Source of the DNA: Hymenobacter sp.
GTDB taxonomy: Bacteria > Bacteroidota > Bacteroidia > Cytophagales > Hymenobacteraceae
Assembly (NCBI GenBank): GCA_028288445.1
Contig: JAQBNT010000001.1
Span: 1-42,517, forward strand
Direction: 5' to 3'
DNA length: 42,517 nucleotides
The notes under the pieces are model-generated. The model was not told where the DNA came from. It worked only from the letters and a program-made list of their open reading frames with translations, and did not search any database. Shown piece by piece: positions 1 through 8,347 of the stretch (its first letter is position 1; every line of letters starts with the position of its first letter). A program made the position numbers and the translations under genes.

Positions 1-910
1 TGAACAGCACGTTGCCGATAAAGAAGGCAATGACACCCAGAAACACGTATTTTTTGAACGAGAGCAGGAAAACGTTGTCCCAGTTGCCATACGAGTCGCT
101 GGCAAAAACCAGCAGCGTCGCGCCGTAGAGCATCCAGCGCATGGCGGCCGGCACGCGCGGCAGCTGGTAGCCGTAGAAATATGCATAAGCGAACAAAGCC
201 CCGATGGCCAGCGCATCCCAGCGGCACAAGGTATTCAGGTACAGGGCCATGTATGAATCCGGCACGAAGTAGAAGAAGTACAGCCGCGTCAGAAAGCTGA
301 GGAGAATAACGGCCCCGAAAGCGGTGGTGAGCTTGTGCCGGGGCACAAAGGCGATAAGCAGCGGCCACACCAGGTAGAAATGCTCTTCAATGCAGATGGA
401 CCAGAGGTGATTGACGGCCGTGGAGCCCCAGCCGTGCTTTATCAAATCGAAGTTGCCCAGAAAGAGCAGGTGGGCCGGCATGTTGGCCGCCGGCTCGCCG
501 GCGTAGTGCGAGAGCACCGGGGCCATGGCTACGCAGAAGTAGTAGAGCGGCCAGATGCGCAGCACCCGGCGCATGTAGAAGCTCTTGATGTCGATGCGGG
601 CGTAGCGCTGCTTTTCGGCCAGCAGCAGGTAGGTAATGAGGAACCCGCTCATCAGGAAAAAAATATCGACCCCGATGTTGAAGCTGCCCACGAACAGCTT
701 GAGCTTGGTGGCCCACCACGCGGGCTGCCCGCCCCAGTCGACCATGGTGGCCGCTACCTGGGGCACGTCGGTCCAGTGCTCGTAGCTGTGGGTGATGAGA
801 ATGAGCAGCGCCGCCACAAAACGGACAATATCGAGGGGCTGGAAATAGGGCACCGCCGCCGCCGGAGCGGCCGTGATAGGAGCAGTATCTGTGGAAGAGG
901 AAGTCGACAC
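1..910 (-). CDS. Acyltransferase 3 family membrane protein (partial, C-terminus off the left edge)
   Basis: About 303 residues are visible; the gene runs off the window. It belongs to the OafA/YrhL-type acyltransferase-3 family, integral inner-membrane enzymes that move acyl groups onto surface glycans or lipids. The sequence shows an N-terminal DIVRFVAALLILITHSYEHW segment with the early conserved R and H, then GVDIFFLMSGFLITYLL, RRVLRIWPLYYF, and NHLWSICIEEHFYLVWPLL, all hallmarks of the family, between hydrophobic helices. The start is set at GTG 910 because an in-frame TAA lies about 15 bases upstream and there is no ATG before the conserved core; this start is uncertain. It is divergent from the lipoprotein gene at 1045. 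The acyl donor and acceptor cannot be told from sequence. The glycosyltransferase-like genes nearby suggest modification of a surface polysaccharide. Confidence 0.88.
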   Translation of the reverse strand, partial: MSTSSSTDTAPITAAPAAAVPYFQPLDIVRFVAALLILITHSYEHWTDVPQVAATMVDWGGQPAWWATKLKLFVGSFNIGVDIFFLMSGFLITYLLLAEKQRYARIDIKSFYMRRVLRIWPLYYFCVAMAPVLSHYAGEPAANMPAHLLFLGNFDLIKHGWGSTAVNHLWSICIEEHFYLVWPLLIAFVPRHKLTTAFGAVILLSFLTRLYFFYFVPDSYMALYLNTLCRWDALAIGALFAYAYFYGYQLPRVPAAMRWMLYGATLLVFASDSYGNWDNVFLLSFKKYVFLGVIAFFIGNVLF

Positions 911-999
911 GGAACAGGAAAAAAATTAAACTGGCCCCTAAAGTACAATCCAACCATTATTCAGCCGGCCAAATCATTCGGCTATCCCGCATTCCGCCA

Positions 1000-1007
1000 T
1001 ACCTTTG
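1000..1007 (+). promoter_or_regulatory. Bacteroidota -7 promoter element (TACCTTTG)
   Basis: TACCTTTG matches the Bacteroidota sigma-A -7 consensus TAnnTTTG exactly and lies 37 bases before the lipoprotein ATG at 1045, leaving a short leader. No clear TTG -33 element is visible at the usual distance. Confidence 0.55.
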
Positions 1008-1044
1008 CAGTGCTAAAAAAGCGTTTGTTTTCAATTTTTTTTAT

Positions 1045-1587
1045 ATGAAAAAATATACTTTGCTTCTGCTAACAGCAGCTACTCTGGCTGGTTGCGGCGA
1101 CAAAAACGGCTCCACTCATCCGGCAAATTTCCTAACCGGTAATGATTTTGACCAACTGGAAGGCTGGACCGGCGACATGCCGCAGCCGTCCCTGACCAAG
1201 GATAAAGCCCATTCGGGGGCCTATTCCGTGCATGTAGGCCCGGGCATTGAATACAGCAATGGCTTCATCGGCACCCTGGGCAAACTCAGCCCTACCCGCC
1301 TCACCCAGATAAAGGTGAAAGGCTGGGTGTACCTGCCCACGGGCACCGTGACGGCTGGCATCGTGACCAACCTCACCGACCCCGCTGCTACCGATGGCAA
1401 GCCGGCCCTGTGGGAGTCGCTGCCCCTGGACAAGGCCGTGAAAAAGCGCAACGAGTGGGTGGAAGTAGAGAAGACGCTGACCCTGCCCGCCAACGCCGGC
1501 CCCAATTTCAAGCTGTACGTGTACCTCTGGAGCGGCGGGTCGCAAAGCGTGGCCTACCTCGACGACCTGCAGATTCTGCGCCCCTAG
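1045..1587 (+). CDS. Jelly-roll-like lipoprotein, paralogue of the protein at 10110-10667
   Basis: This is a 180-residue predicted lipoprotein with a signal peptide ending in the lipobox TLAGC (Cys17). The mature part is a single beta-rich domain resembling carbohydrate-binding jelly-roll modules: an N-terminal NDFDQLEGW motif, then KAHSGAYSVHVGPGIEY, then a C-terminal LDDLQI strand. The arrangement (asparagine, aromatic, 'x-G-W', 'AHSG-YS-xVG') is typical of CBM-like folds, but no family is certain. It shares many aligned motifs with the second lipoprotein in this window. A GT-C-like membrane protein follows on the same strand, as it does for the paralogue. The TACCTTTG element at 1000 probably drives it. 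It is likely anchored in the periplasmic or outer-membrane leaflet; the ligand is unknown. Confidence 0.75.
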   Translation: MKKYTLLLLTAATLAGCGDKNGSTHPANFLTGNDFDQLEGWTGDMPQPSLTKDKAHSGAYSVHVGPGIEYSNGFIGTLGKLSPTRLTQIKVKGWVYLPTGTVTAGIVTNLTDPAATDGKPALWESLPLDKAVKKRNEWVEVEKTLTLPANAGPNFKLYVYLWSGGSQSVAYLDDLQILRP

Positions 1588-1601
1588 TCCCATACCCGCG
1601 C

Positions 1602-1668
1602 AACACCGGGCCATTTTTAGCGAGTAGCGGCCAGCCAGCCGCTTTATTCCAGAGAATGGCCCGGTGTT
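1602..1668. repeat. Nested inverted repeat (14-bp perfect outer arms)
   Basis: AACACCGGGCCATT (1602-1615) is the exact reverse complement of AATGGCCCGGTGTT (1655-1668). The 39-base loop contains a second small stem, AGCGG (1626-1630) against CCGCT (1639-1643). It lies just after the lipoprotein stop and before the membrane protein at 1751. It could be a terminator or attenuator between the two genes, although no clean T-tract follows the outer stem. Confidence 0.7.
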
Positions 1669-1750
1669 CTGCGTTTTGCCTTACCTAGTTTCTGGTTCCC
1701 AACCGGCCCAGGGAGCCGTTGGGCCTCCCGGGCTTCCGCAGCCATGTGTA

Positions 1751-3106
1751 ATGATTAGCTCCTCCCCCCCGAGTGCATCCCGGAACGGCCTCCGGTACGT
1801 CGTTTATGCCCTGTTTGTGGCAGAACTCGTGCTTTTTAACTGGCAGCGCAATTATTTCGGGCCTTATGCCAGTCCGGCCATTCTGTACCTACTGGCCATT
1901 TGCCTGGTGTTAAGCACCCTGGGGTTTGCGCGGGGCCGCCGGTGGGAGTTGGCTCCTCCGCTGCCCCGCTGGCCCATTGCGGCGTGGGGGCTGGCGGCGT
2001 GGCAGCGCCTGCTGGCCGTGGCCGCCGGGGCCCTGGCAGGCGGCTGGTACAACACCAACCTGGTGAAGCGCGAAATCTGGAGCTACCGCCCCATCCTCGA
2101 ATTCGCCGATATTATTCCGGCCCTGCAGGCCTACGCCCGACGCTGGCTGAACGGCTCCGAGATTTACACGCCCCTGACCTGGGAACTGGGCTACTTTGAG
2201 CTGCCCACCTATCTGCCGGCCATGTGGTTTCCCTTCATCCTGGCCGAGCGGCTGGGGTTCGACTACCGCTTTGTGGCCTGGGGCATCTTTTTGCTGGGGG
2301 TGTTGCTGTACGAGTACCTGGTGTGGCGCCTGCACCAGCCCTGGCCCCAAACGCTGGCGTTGGCCGCGTTGCCATTCGTGGTTTTCTATGCCCTCGTCAC
2401 CACGCAATGGGCCTACGTGGGCATCACCGTCGAATACATGATACTGGGGTATTACACGCTACTGGTGGTGGGTATCCTGCTGCGTTTCTGGCCCTTGCAG
2501 GCGTTGGCGCTGCTGCTGTGCGTGCTGTCGCGGTATTCATTGATTTTCTGGGTGCCGCTGTACCTGGGCCTGATGTTTTTCTACGATTCGAAGAAGAATG
2601 CTTTGCTGATTGCCGGCACGGTGCTGCTGGGCGTAGTGGCCTTATACATCGTGCCTTACCTGTCGCACAACTGGGGCCTGTTTATGGAAGTGCAGCGCTC
2701 GTACACCGGCGCGGCCGTTTTCGAGTGGAAGCACCTGGGCGTTGACGGCCTGCCGATACACCCCTATAATGGTCTGGGCTTTGCGTCGTTCTTTTATAAA
2801 TACGCGCCCGGTTCGCTCTACGACAAAATCAGCTTGCTAAAGACCGTGCATGTGGGCCTGCTGCTGACGGTGGTTGCCGCCGCGGCCGTGGTTTACGTCC
2901 GCCAACGCACGCGCCGCATCGACTATCGGGTATACGTCGTGACCATCCTGAAGCTGTACCTGGCTACGTTTTACGCTTTTCTGCAAGTGCCGTATCCTTA
3001 CCTAGCTACGCTGGGCCTCTTTACGTCGGTGTTTCTGGTGCTCATCACCGCAGGGCTGCGGCCGGCGGCAGAGGCCGGGAAGGAATTGGCCACTGCTGGC
3101 GTGTAG
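1751..3106 (+). CDS. Polytopic membrane protein, GT-C-like glycosyltransferase candidate
   Basis: This is 451 residues with roughly nine to ten hydrophobic helices. The start is placed at ATG 1751 (MISSSPPSASRNG), since the longer reading frame from 1664 adds a non-hydrophobic tail and crosses the inverted repeat. There is a long non-membrane loop after the first helices (YRPILEFADIIPALQAYARR, then ELPTYLPAMWFPFILAERL), reminiscent of the periplasmic loop of GT87/DUF2029-type polyprenyl-phosphate-sugar-dependent transferases. I do not see a decisive catalytic signature, so GT-C is inferred from topology and from neighbours (GT2 at 3124, other GT-C-like genes). The gene follows a lipoprotein, as does the PIG-V-like gene at 10698. 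It converges on the GT2 gene with a 17-base gap. Confidence 0.6.
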   Translation: MISSSPPSASRNGLRYVVYALFVAELVLFNWQRNYFGPYASPAILYLLAICLVLSTLGFARGRRWELAPPLPRWPIAAWGLAAWQRLLAVAAGALAGGWYNTNLVKREIWSYRPILEFADIIPALQAYARRWLNGSEIYTPLTWELGYFELPTYLPAMWFPFILAERLGFDYRFVAWGIFLLGVLLYEYLVWRLHQPWPQTLALAALPFVVFYALVTTQWAYVGITVEYMILGYYTLLVVGILLRFWPLQALALLLCVLSRYSLIFWVPLYLGLMFFYDSKKNALLIAGTVLLGVVALYIVPYLSHNWGLFMEVQRSYTGAAVFEWKHLGVDGLPIHPYNGLGFASFFYKYAPGSLYDKISLLKTVHVGLLLTVVAAAAVVYVRQRTRRIDYRVYVVTILKLYLATFYAFLQVPYPYLATLGLFTSVFLVLITAGLRPAAEAGKELATAGV

Positions 3107-3123
3107 GCGGCTAACGCCCGCTA

Positions 3124-3900
3124 TCAGCGCCCCAGCAGGCCGTATTTGAGGATGCAGTAGATGGCCCGGAAACCGTCGCGCCACCCTATTTTCTTGCCCT
3201 CAGCGTAGGTGCGGCCGTAGTAGCTGATGCCGACTTCGTAGATGCGCACGCCCGGCACGCGGGCTACTTTGGCGGTCACTTCGGGCTCGAAGCCGAAGCG
3301 GTTTTCTTCCAGCCTCAGGCCCTGCACGATGTCGCGCCGGAACAGCTTGTAGCAGGTTTCCATGTCGGTCAGGTTCAGGTCGGTCACCATATTCGAGAGG
3401 AAAGTGAGCAGGTTGTTGCCGATGCTGTGCCAGAAGAACAGCACCCGGTGCGGGTGGCCGCCCATGAAGCGCGAGCCAAATACCACGTCGGCAAAGCCCT
3501 TCAGAATGGGCTTTATCAGCAGGTTATACTCTTCGGGGTCGTATTCCAGGTCGGCATCCTGCACGATAATATAGTCGCCGGTGGCCTCGCGGATGCCGGT
3601 GTGCAGCGCCGCGCCTTTGCCCTGGTTCACGGGGTGCTCCAGCAGGCGCAGGCCCATTTCGGGGTGGCGGGCGGCGTAGGCGCGGATGGTTTCGGCCGAG
3701 GCGTCGGTGGAGCAGTCGTTGACGAGGATAATTTCCTTGCCGATGTTGTTCACCAGCTTCAGTTCCCGCAGTAAGTCCAGCACCTGATGGATGGTGCGGG
3801 CCTCGTTGTAAACCGGAATGACGATGGAAAGGGTGTCGAATTTTACCAAAGCGGGTGGGGCAGGCAAGCCGTGCGTTGCGCGCAATGCGCTAAAAATCAA
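3124..3900 (-). CDS. Family 2 glycosyltransferase, dolichyl-phosphate mannose synthase-like
   Basis: This is a 258-residue GT-A enzyme. [14 protein letters not shown] (about 25-37) is the nucleotide-binding start of GT2; [12 protein letters not shown] (58-69) and the metal-binding QDADLEYDP (114-122) follow, then GSRFMGG and the [10 protein letters not shown] element (181-190) typical of DPM1/polyprenyl-phosphate glycosyltransferases. There is no C-terminal membrane pair, so it is a soluble or peripheral form that would act at the cytoplasmic face of the inner membrane to load a sugar onto undecaprenyl phosphate. Such carriers feed GT-C enzymes, and several GT-C-like genes surround it. It is the last gene of the minus-strand group 6510-4750, 4695-3904, 3900-3124, with only 3 bases after the SDR stop. 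The sugar is not predictable. Confidence 0.87.
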   Translation of the reverse strand: MIFSALRATHGLPAPPALVKFDTLSIVIPVYNEARTIHQVLDLLRELKLVNNIGKEIILVNDCSTDASAETIRAYAARHPEMGLRLLEHPVNQGKGAALHTGIREATGDYIIVQDADLEYDPEEYNLLIKPILKGFADVVFGSRFMGGHPHRVLFFWHSIGNNLLTFLSNMVTDLNLTDMETCYKLFRRDIVQGLRLEENRFGFEPEVTAKVARVPGVRIYEVGISYYGRTYAEGKKIGWRDGFRAIYCILKYGLLGR

Positions 3901-3903
3901 TAA

Positions 3904-4695
3904 TTATATACTACCCGTGCGGCCACCGTCCACGGGCACGCTGGTGCCGTTGATGTAGCCGGCGGCGGGCGAGGCCAGGAAAACCACGGCGGCGGCCACT
4001 TCCTCGGCATGGCCGAAGCGGCGGGCCGGAATGGTTTTCAGCATGTCGGCTTCGATGGCATCGGCGGACAGGCCGGTTTGGGCCATTTTCTTCTCGATGA
4101 GGGAGGTGTGGCGCTGGGTGAGCGTGGCCCCCGGCAGCACGTTGTTGACGGTGATGCCGTCCGGCCCCAGCTCGTTGGCCAGGGTTTTGGCCCAGCTCGC
4201 CACCGCCCCGCGAATGGTGTTGCTCACGCCCAGGCCCGCCAGCGGAATCTTTACCGAAGTACTGATAATGTTGATGATGCGCCCGAAACCGGCCGCCCGC
4301 ATGCCCGGCACCACGGCCTGCGCCAGCAGGTGGTTGCAGATGATGTGCTGGTTAAAAGCAATGCGCAGCGCCTCGACCGGAGCATCCAGCAATGGGCCGC
4401 CGGCCGGGCCCCCGGTGTTGTTCACCAGAATGTGGAAGCCCTCGGGGTGGTGGGCCAGGTAGCCCTGCACGACGGTTTCGAGCTGACTGGGGTCGTCAAA
4501 ATCAGCTACCAAATAGTTGTGCCGGGCCTCGGTGGGCGTGGGCAGGGCAGCGGCTACTTCGCGCAGCCGCTCTTCGTTGCGGGCCAGCAGCGTCACGGCG
4601 CAGCCCTGCTCGGCTAGCAGCTCGGCCACGGCCCGGCCAATGCCCTGGGTAGAGCCGCTCACGAGGGCACGGCGGGAAGTCAATGGAAGGCTCAT
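3904..4695 (-). CDS. SDR-family oxidoreductase with atypical active site
   Basis: This is a 263-residue Rossmann protein of the short-chain dehydrogenase superfamily. The cofactor loop reads SGSTQGIG (13-20) in place of TGxxxGIG, and VNNTGG (91-96) replaces NNAG. The catalytic Ser region is IISTSVKIP (143-151). The usual YxxxK is not there: the alignment puts Ser158 and Arg162 (in VSNTIRGAVAS) at the Tyr and Lys positions. From memory this SxxxR/'SNTIR' type is a recognised subgroup of BKR-like SDRs in CDD whose members lack a perfect tetrad. The start is ATG 4695 rather than TTG 4701. It sits between two glycosylation-type genes in a tight operon, so it may act on a sugar nucleotide or lipid, but substrate and even catalysis are open. 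Confidence 0.8.
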   Translation of the reverse strand: MSLPLTSRRALVSGSTQGIGRAVAELLAEQGCAVTLLARNEERLREVAAALPTPTEARHNYLVADFDDPSQLETVVQGYLAHHPEGFHILVNNTGGPAGGPLLDAPVEALRIAFNQHIICNHLLAQAVVPGMRAAGFGRIINIISTSVKIPLAGLGVSNTIRGAVASWAKTLANELGPDGITVNNVLPGATLTQRHTSLIEKKMAQTGLSADAIEADMLKTIPARRFGHAEEVAAAVVFLASPAAGYINGTSVPVDGGRTGSI

Positions 4696-4749
4696 AAACA
4701 AATTATATAGGCAAGACTAGCAGAAAATTACAGAAGAAAACCCGGCTTT

Positions 4750-6510
4750 TTACCGGGTGGGCGGAGTCAGCAGCACGTAGCCGCCCACCAGCCGCTCGCG
4801 GTAGCCGTAGGGCTGGAGCAGCTGGCGCAGGTAAGCGTGGATGGGCTGGTTGCGATAGGCCGGGCTGATAACGAAAGCGGCGGGGTCGTACTGGTGGAAA
4901 AATGCCTGGAGCTGGCGGGCGGTGGGCGGCGCGGGCTGCACGGTGTCGGGGTTGGTTTGCCGGCGCAGCAGCGGGCGCAGCACCGCATCCTGGTCGAGCA
5001 GTGCAAATAACGCAGGCTTGACGCGGGATAAATAGCCGACGGGCAGTTTTTTGCGGTGGCGGGTTTGGTAAAGCATCTCGCCCGCTTCCAGGTGGCCCAC
5101 CTGCCGGTTGCCATCCAGAATGCCCAGGGGAATGGGGATGAGCGTGGTGCCCGGCAGCTTCGCCACCTCGGCATACACGGCCGGAATGCTCGCGGCGGAC
5201 TGGCGCTGGTAGGGCCGGGGCCAGAATTCGACCAGGATAATGCCTGCCAGCAGGCCGCTTATAACTACCTGACCAGCCGGGCGCAGCCGGCCCTGCCACG
5301 CCGCTTCCAGCGCGCTGAACGACACGATGGGCAGCAGCAGGCCCACCATCATAATCCAGCGGGTGGGGCAGCGGATGTTGTTGAAAAAAGGCACGAAGTG
5401 CAGCAGGGCCGTGGGCAGGTTCAGCCGCTCGTGGCCCAGGATGCGGAGCGCAGGCACCGTCAGGAGCAGAAACACCACCAGCACCCAAGCCAGCGGGCGG
5501 CCCGGCGCATCGAGGGCGCGGGCCGAAGCCGGGCGGCGGCGGGCCAGGCGCATCAGCCCCAATACCAGCGCCAGCAGCGGCAGGGCATAGCCGATGAACA
5601 GGGTGTTTTCGATGGAGCCGGGCAGGTTGAATACCTTGGGGTTGTGAGCCAGCCGCGCGGCCCAGTCCCAATACACCAGCCGGCTGGTGGGCGGCGGCAA
5701 TAGGTACGATACCAAATCGCCGCCCCACCAGATGCCGTTGTCCTTGAGCCCGGCCAGGTGCAGCAGCCGGATGAGCACATGGCTGGCCGCCAGAATGCCC
5801 ACCAGCCCGGCCCAGGCCGGCCACCGCCGCCACCGGATGCGCCCCAGCCGAAACCAGAACCACGCGGCATAGGCCAGCGAAAAATAAATAAGGCCGAACA
5901 GCACGTAATAGTCGCTGAGCAGCGTGACGATGCCCAGCACCACGCACCCCGCCACGGCGCGCCAGCTGCGCACCAGCGGCAGAAATTGTCCTTCCCGAAA
6001 CGTGAAGGCCCGCAGAAACAGCAGGACGTAAAACGGCACCGTGGCCGTGAGCACCAGGTTGTAATGCTCGGGCAGGCGTTGCAGCTTGTAGGGCGAGTAG
6101 GCGAACACAAAGCCGGCCAGCAGGGCCAGCAGCGGGCTTTGCACCCAGCGGCGCGCCAGCAGGCAAGCTCCGGTGCCCGATAGCGCATAGCTCAACAGTA
6201 AAGCCGTGTTGATGGCCAGCATCTCGTTGCCGAGCACCAGGCTGAGCACACCAATCAGGGGCGTGTAGGCGTGCATCAGCAGGCTTGAGCCCTTGGGATA
6301 AAACAGCCAATCGGTGAAAAACGGGTTGTGGCCGCTGAGCACCGCTTCGCGGAAATGCCAGGCATTCCAGAAAAACTGGGAAGTATCAGGGCCGGGCACC
6401 GCCACGAAGGAGGTGCTGAAATGCGCCGCCAGCGGCCAGGTGAAACCGATAAAAACCGCCCCGTACACCAGCAGCAGCCACGGCCAGAGCAGCCGGTTTT
6501 TCACCTCCAT
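4750..6510 (-). CDS. Large polytopic membrane protein, GT-C/YfhO-like glycosyltransferase candidate
   Basis: This is 586 residues, with about ten or more hydrophobic helices followed by a soluble C-terminal portion (roughly residues 420-586). The first periplasmic loop contains PGPDTSQFFWNAWHF (42-56), with an acidic residue near the end of TM1 as in GT-C transferases, followed by NPFFTDWLFYPKG, a pattern seen in bacterial GT39/YfhO-like membrane proteins. The start is ATG 6510; a TTG six bases upstream is less likely. It heads a minus-strand operon with the SDR and the GT2, fitting a polyprenyl-phosphate-sugar-dependent transferase paired with the donor-making GT2. The upstream TACCTTTG element (minus strand, 6554-6547) is a likely promoter. 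The acceptor is unknown. Confidence 0.65.
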   Translation of the reverse strand: MEVKNRLLWPWLLLVYGAVFIGFTWPLAAHFSTSFVAVPGPDTSQFFWNAWHFREAVLSGHNPFFTDWLFYPKGSSLLMHAYTPLIGVLSLVLGNEMLAINTALLLSYALSGTGACLLARRWVQSPLLALLAGFVFAYSPYKLQRLPEHYNLVLTATVPFYVLLFLRAFTFREGQFLPLVRSWRAVAGCVVLGIVTLLSDYYVLFGLIYFSLAYAAWFWFRLGRIRWRRWPAWAGLVGILAASHVLIRLLHLAGLKDNGIWWGGDLVSYLLPPPTSRLVYWDWAARLAHNPKVFNLPGSIENTLFIGYALPLLALVLGLMRLARRRPASARALDAPGRPLAWVLVVFLLLTVPALRILGHERLNLPTALLHFVPFFNNIRCPTRWIMMVGLLLPIVSFSALEAAWQGRLRPAGQVVISGLLAGIILVEFWPRPYQRQSAASIPAVYAEVAKLPGTTLIPIPLGILDGNRQVGHLEAGEMLYQTRHRKKLPVGYLSRVKPALFALLDQDAVLRPLLRRQTNPDTVQPAPPTARQLQAFFHQYDPAAFVISPAYRNQPIHAYLRQLLQPYGYRERLVGGYVLLTPPTR

Positions 6511-6546
6511 GAGCAATTATTGAACCCTCGACACTGAATAAGATGG

Positions 6547-6554
6547 CAAAGGTA
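6547..6554 (-). promoter_or_regulatory. Bacteroidota -7 promoter element (TACCTTTG, minus strand)
   Basis: Read on the minus strand the sequence is TACCTTTG, an exact TAnnTTTG match, 36 bases upstream of the ATG at 6510. It would start the three-gene minus operon. No convincing -33 TTG was found. Confidence 0.5.
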
Positions 6555-6757
6555 GCGCCGCCGGTTGGCGGAGCACGGCCCGGGAAATACCGGCGAAGGC
6601 CACGGCTATTTTGCCGCACGGGCAAATCAGGACGGCGGGCCAAGGGATTGTTGCGTTGCTTTGTACCGTTGAAACCTGTGGGCTGCTGGCTGCTTTTTTC
6701 CGGGCGGCACCTTCCAGTCCCTTCGCCAACTCGTTTTTTGTTGTTCTACCCCTCCCG

Positions 6758-8317
6758 ATGCCGCAAATATTACCCGCCCGCACTTCTCCTCAACGCCTGA
6801 CCATCTTCGGGGTGCTGGCCGCGTTTGGGGTGGCCTACGGGCTGCTGGCCCTGGTCAATCATTACCTGTTCCGCACCTACGCCTTCGACCTGGGCATCTA
6901 CAATCAGGCCGTGTGGGACTACGGGCACCTGCGGCTGAACGCCAATTCGGTGATGCGCTACAACAACCTGCTCAGCGACCACCTCACGCTGGTGCAGCCG
7001 CTTTACGGGCCATTATTCTGGCTGTTTGGCTCTTACACGCTGCTACTGGTGCAAATCGGGCTCATGCTGCTGGGCGGCTACGGGGCCTACCGCCTGCACC
7101 AGCTGCGCACCAACGGCACGCAGCCCGGCACTTCGCTGGCCCTCATGGTGATGTTTCTGAGCACCTGGGGCATCTACTCGGCGCTGGCCTTTGATTACCA
7201 CGACAACGTGCTGGCAGCCATGCTTTTGCCCTGGATGCTGTACTGGCTGGAGGCCGACCGGCGCGGCCGGGCCGCCGTGGTCGCCCTGCTCATGGCCCTG
7301 AGCAAGGAAAACATGGCCTTGTGGCTGGTTTTCATTGCCCTGGGGCTGGCGTGGCTGCACTGGCGCGAGCCCGCACGGCGGCGCTGGGCGCTGGCCGTGG
7401 CGGCCGGCGCGGCCATCTACTTTCTAATTGTCGTCAAGCTCATCATCCCGGCCTTGGGCTCGGGCGATGCCTATGTGTATCAGCAGCAGTACGCGGCGCT
7501 GGGCCGCACCACCGGCGAAATGCTGCACACGCTGCTCACCCGGCCGTTCTACGTCATCGGCCTGCTGTTTCGCAACAACCTGCCCTCGGCCGATGGCGAC
7601 TACGCCAAGCTGGAGCTGCACGCCATGGTGCTGCTGTCGGGCGGCCTCGCCCTCGTGCGCCGGCCCGCTTACCTGTTGATGTTAGCTCCCATTTATGGGC
7701 AAAAACTGCTCTCGGCCAACGTGGCCCACTGGGGCATCAACTACCAGTATTCCATCGAGTTTGTGCCGGTGCTGCATGCGGCCGTCAGCCAGTGGCTGGC
7801 GAATGTAGAGCCGCAGCGGGCCCGGCGCTGGGGCATTGGTGCGGCGGTGCTGGCGCTGGTGGCCACGGTGGTGTCCATGCAGGTGCGGGTGTCGCCTTAT
7901 TATGATAAAAGCGCGACGAAATTCTTCAGCGGCAAGCATTACCACGTCGATTTTGATGCCGGCTCCGTGCATCGCGGCCTGGCCGTGATTCCGGCCGAAG
8001 CGCGGGTGAGCGCCACCACGGCCCTGGTGCCGCACCTGGCAGCCCGGCGCTCCATCTACCAGTTTCCTTACGTGGCCGATGCCGACTACATCGCCGCCCT
8101 GCCGCCGGCCTCCATCTACCCGCTGAGCGCGCCTGAGCTGACGGCCCAGTTGCAAGCCTACCAGGCCAGCGGCCGCTGGCGGGTGGTATCGGCCCCTGGG
8201 GCACTGCTGGTGTTGCAGCGCGTGCGCCCGCTGCCGGTATCGGCCGTGCCGCCTTTGTTCGAGCGCCGGGGCCAGGGCGGCACCGATACCGCGCGCGGGC
8301 CGGGTGCCCGGCAGTAG
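6758..8317 (+). CDS. DUF2079 family membrane protein
   Basis: This is 519 residues when started at ATG 6758 (MPQILPARTSPQR). The 49-residue upstream extension in the same frame has no domain character. Family signs are a first helix followed by FRTYAFDLGIYNQAVWDY (D and N in the first periplasmic loop), then SDHLTLVQPLYGPLFW, and FDYHDNVLAAMLLPW, all characteristic of DUF2079. About nine to ten helices are followed by a soluble C-terminal domain. DUF2079 proteins have GT-C-like topology and are thought to be glycosyltransferases or related, but the function is unproven. The gene is divergent from the minus operon at 6510 and lies 30 bases before the 3-hydroxyanthranilate dioxygenase gene on the same strand, so read-through is possible. 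Its link to the kynurenine pathway is probably only positional. Confidence 0.8.
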   Translation: MPQILPARTSPQRLTIFGVLAAFGVAYGLLALVNHYLFRTYAFDLGIYNQAVWDYGHLRLNANSVMRYNNLLSDHLTLVQPLYGPLFWLFGSYTLLLVQIGLMLLGGYGAYRLHQLRTNGTQPGTSLALMVMFLSTWGIYSALAFDYHDNVLAAMLLPWMLYWLEADRRGRAAVVALLMALSKENMALWLVFIALGLAWLHWREPARRRWALAVAAGAAIYFLIVVKLIIPALGSGDAYVYQQQYAALGRTTGEMLHTLLTRPFYVIGLLFRNNLPSADGDYAKLELHAMVLLSGGLALVRRPAYLLMLAPIYGQKLLSANVAHWGINYQYSIEFVPVLHAAVSQWLANVEPQRARRWGIGAAVLALVATVVSMQVRVSPYYDKSATKFFSGKHYHVDFDAGSVHRGLAVIPAEARVSATTALVPHLAARRSIYQFPYVADADYIAALPPASIYPLSAPELTAQLQAYQASGRWRVVSAPGALLVLQRVRPLPVSAVPPLFERRGQGGTDTARGPGARQ

Positions 8318-8347
8318 ATTAGCATTCCCAACCAACCCCCTCCGCCC

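Noticed and set aside
387..953. 188-codon minus-strand frame at the left edge
   Set aside because: It is out of frame with the acyltransferase; the true frame, starting near 910, gives the family motifs and runs off the window.
335..1048. 237-codon plus-strand frame at the left edge
   Set aside because: Antisense to the acyltransferase-3 gene, which carries clear family motifs.
4703..6310. 535-codon minus-strand frame overlapping the GT-C-like gene in another frame
   Set aside because: Pro/Ala/Arg-rich out-of-frame translation; the 4750-6510 frame has clean membrane helices.
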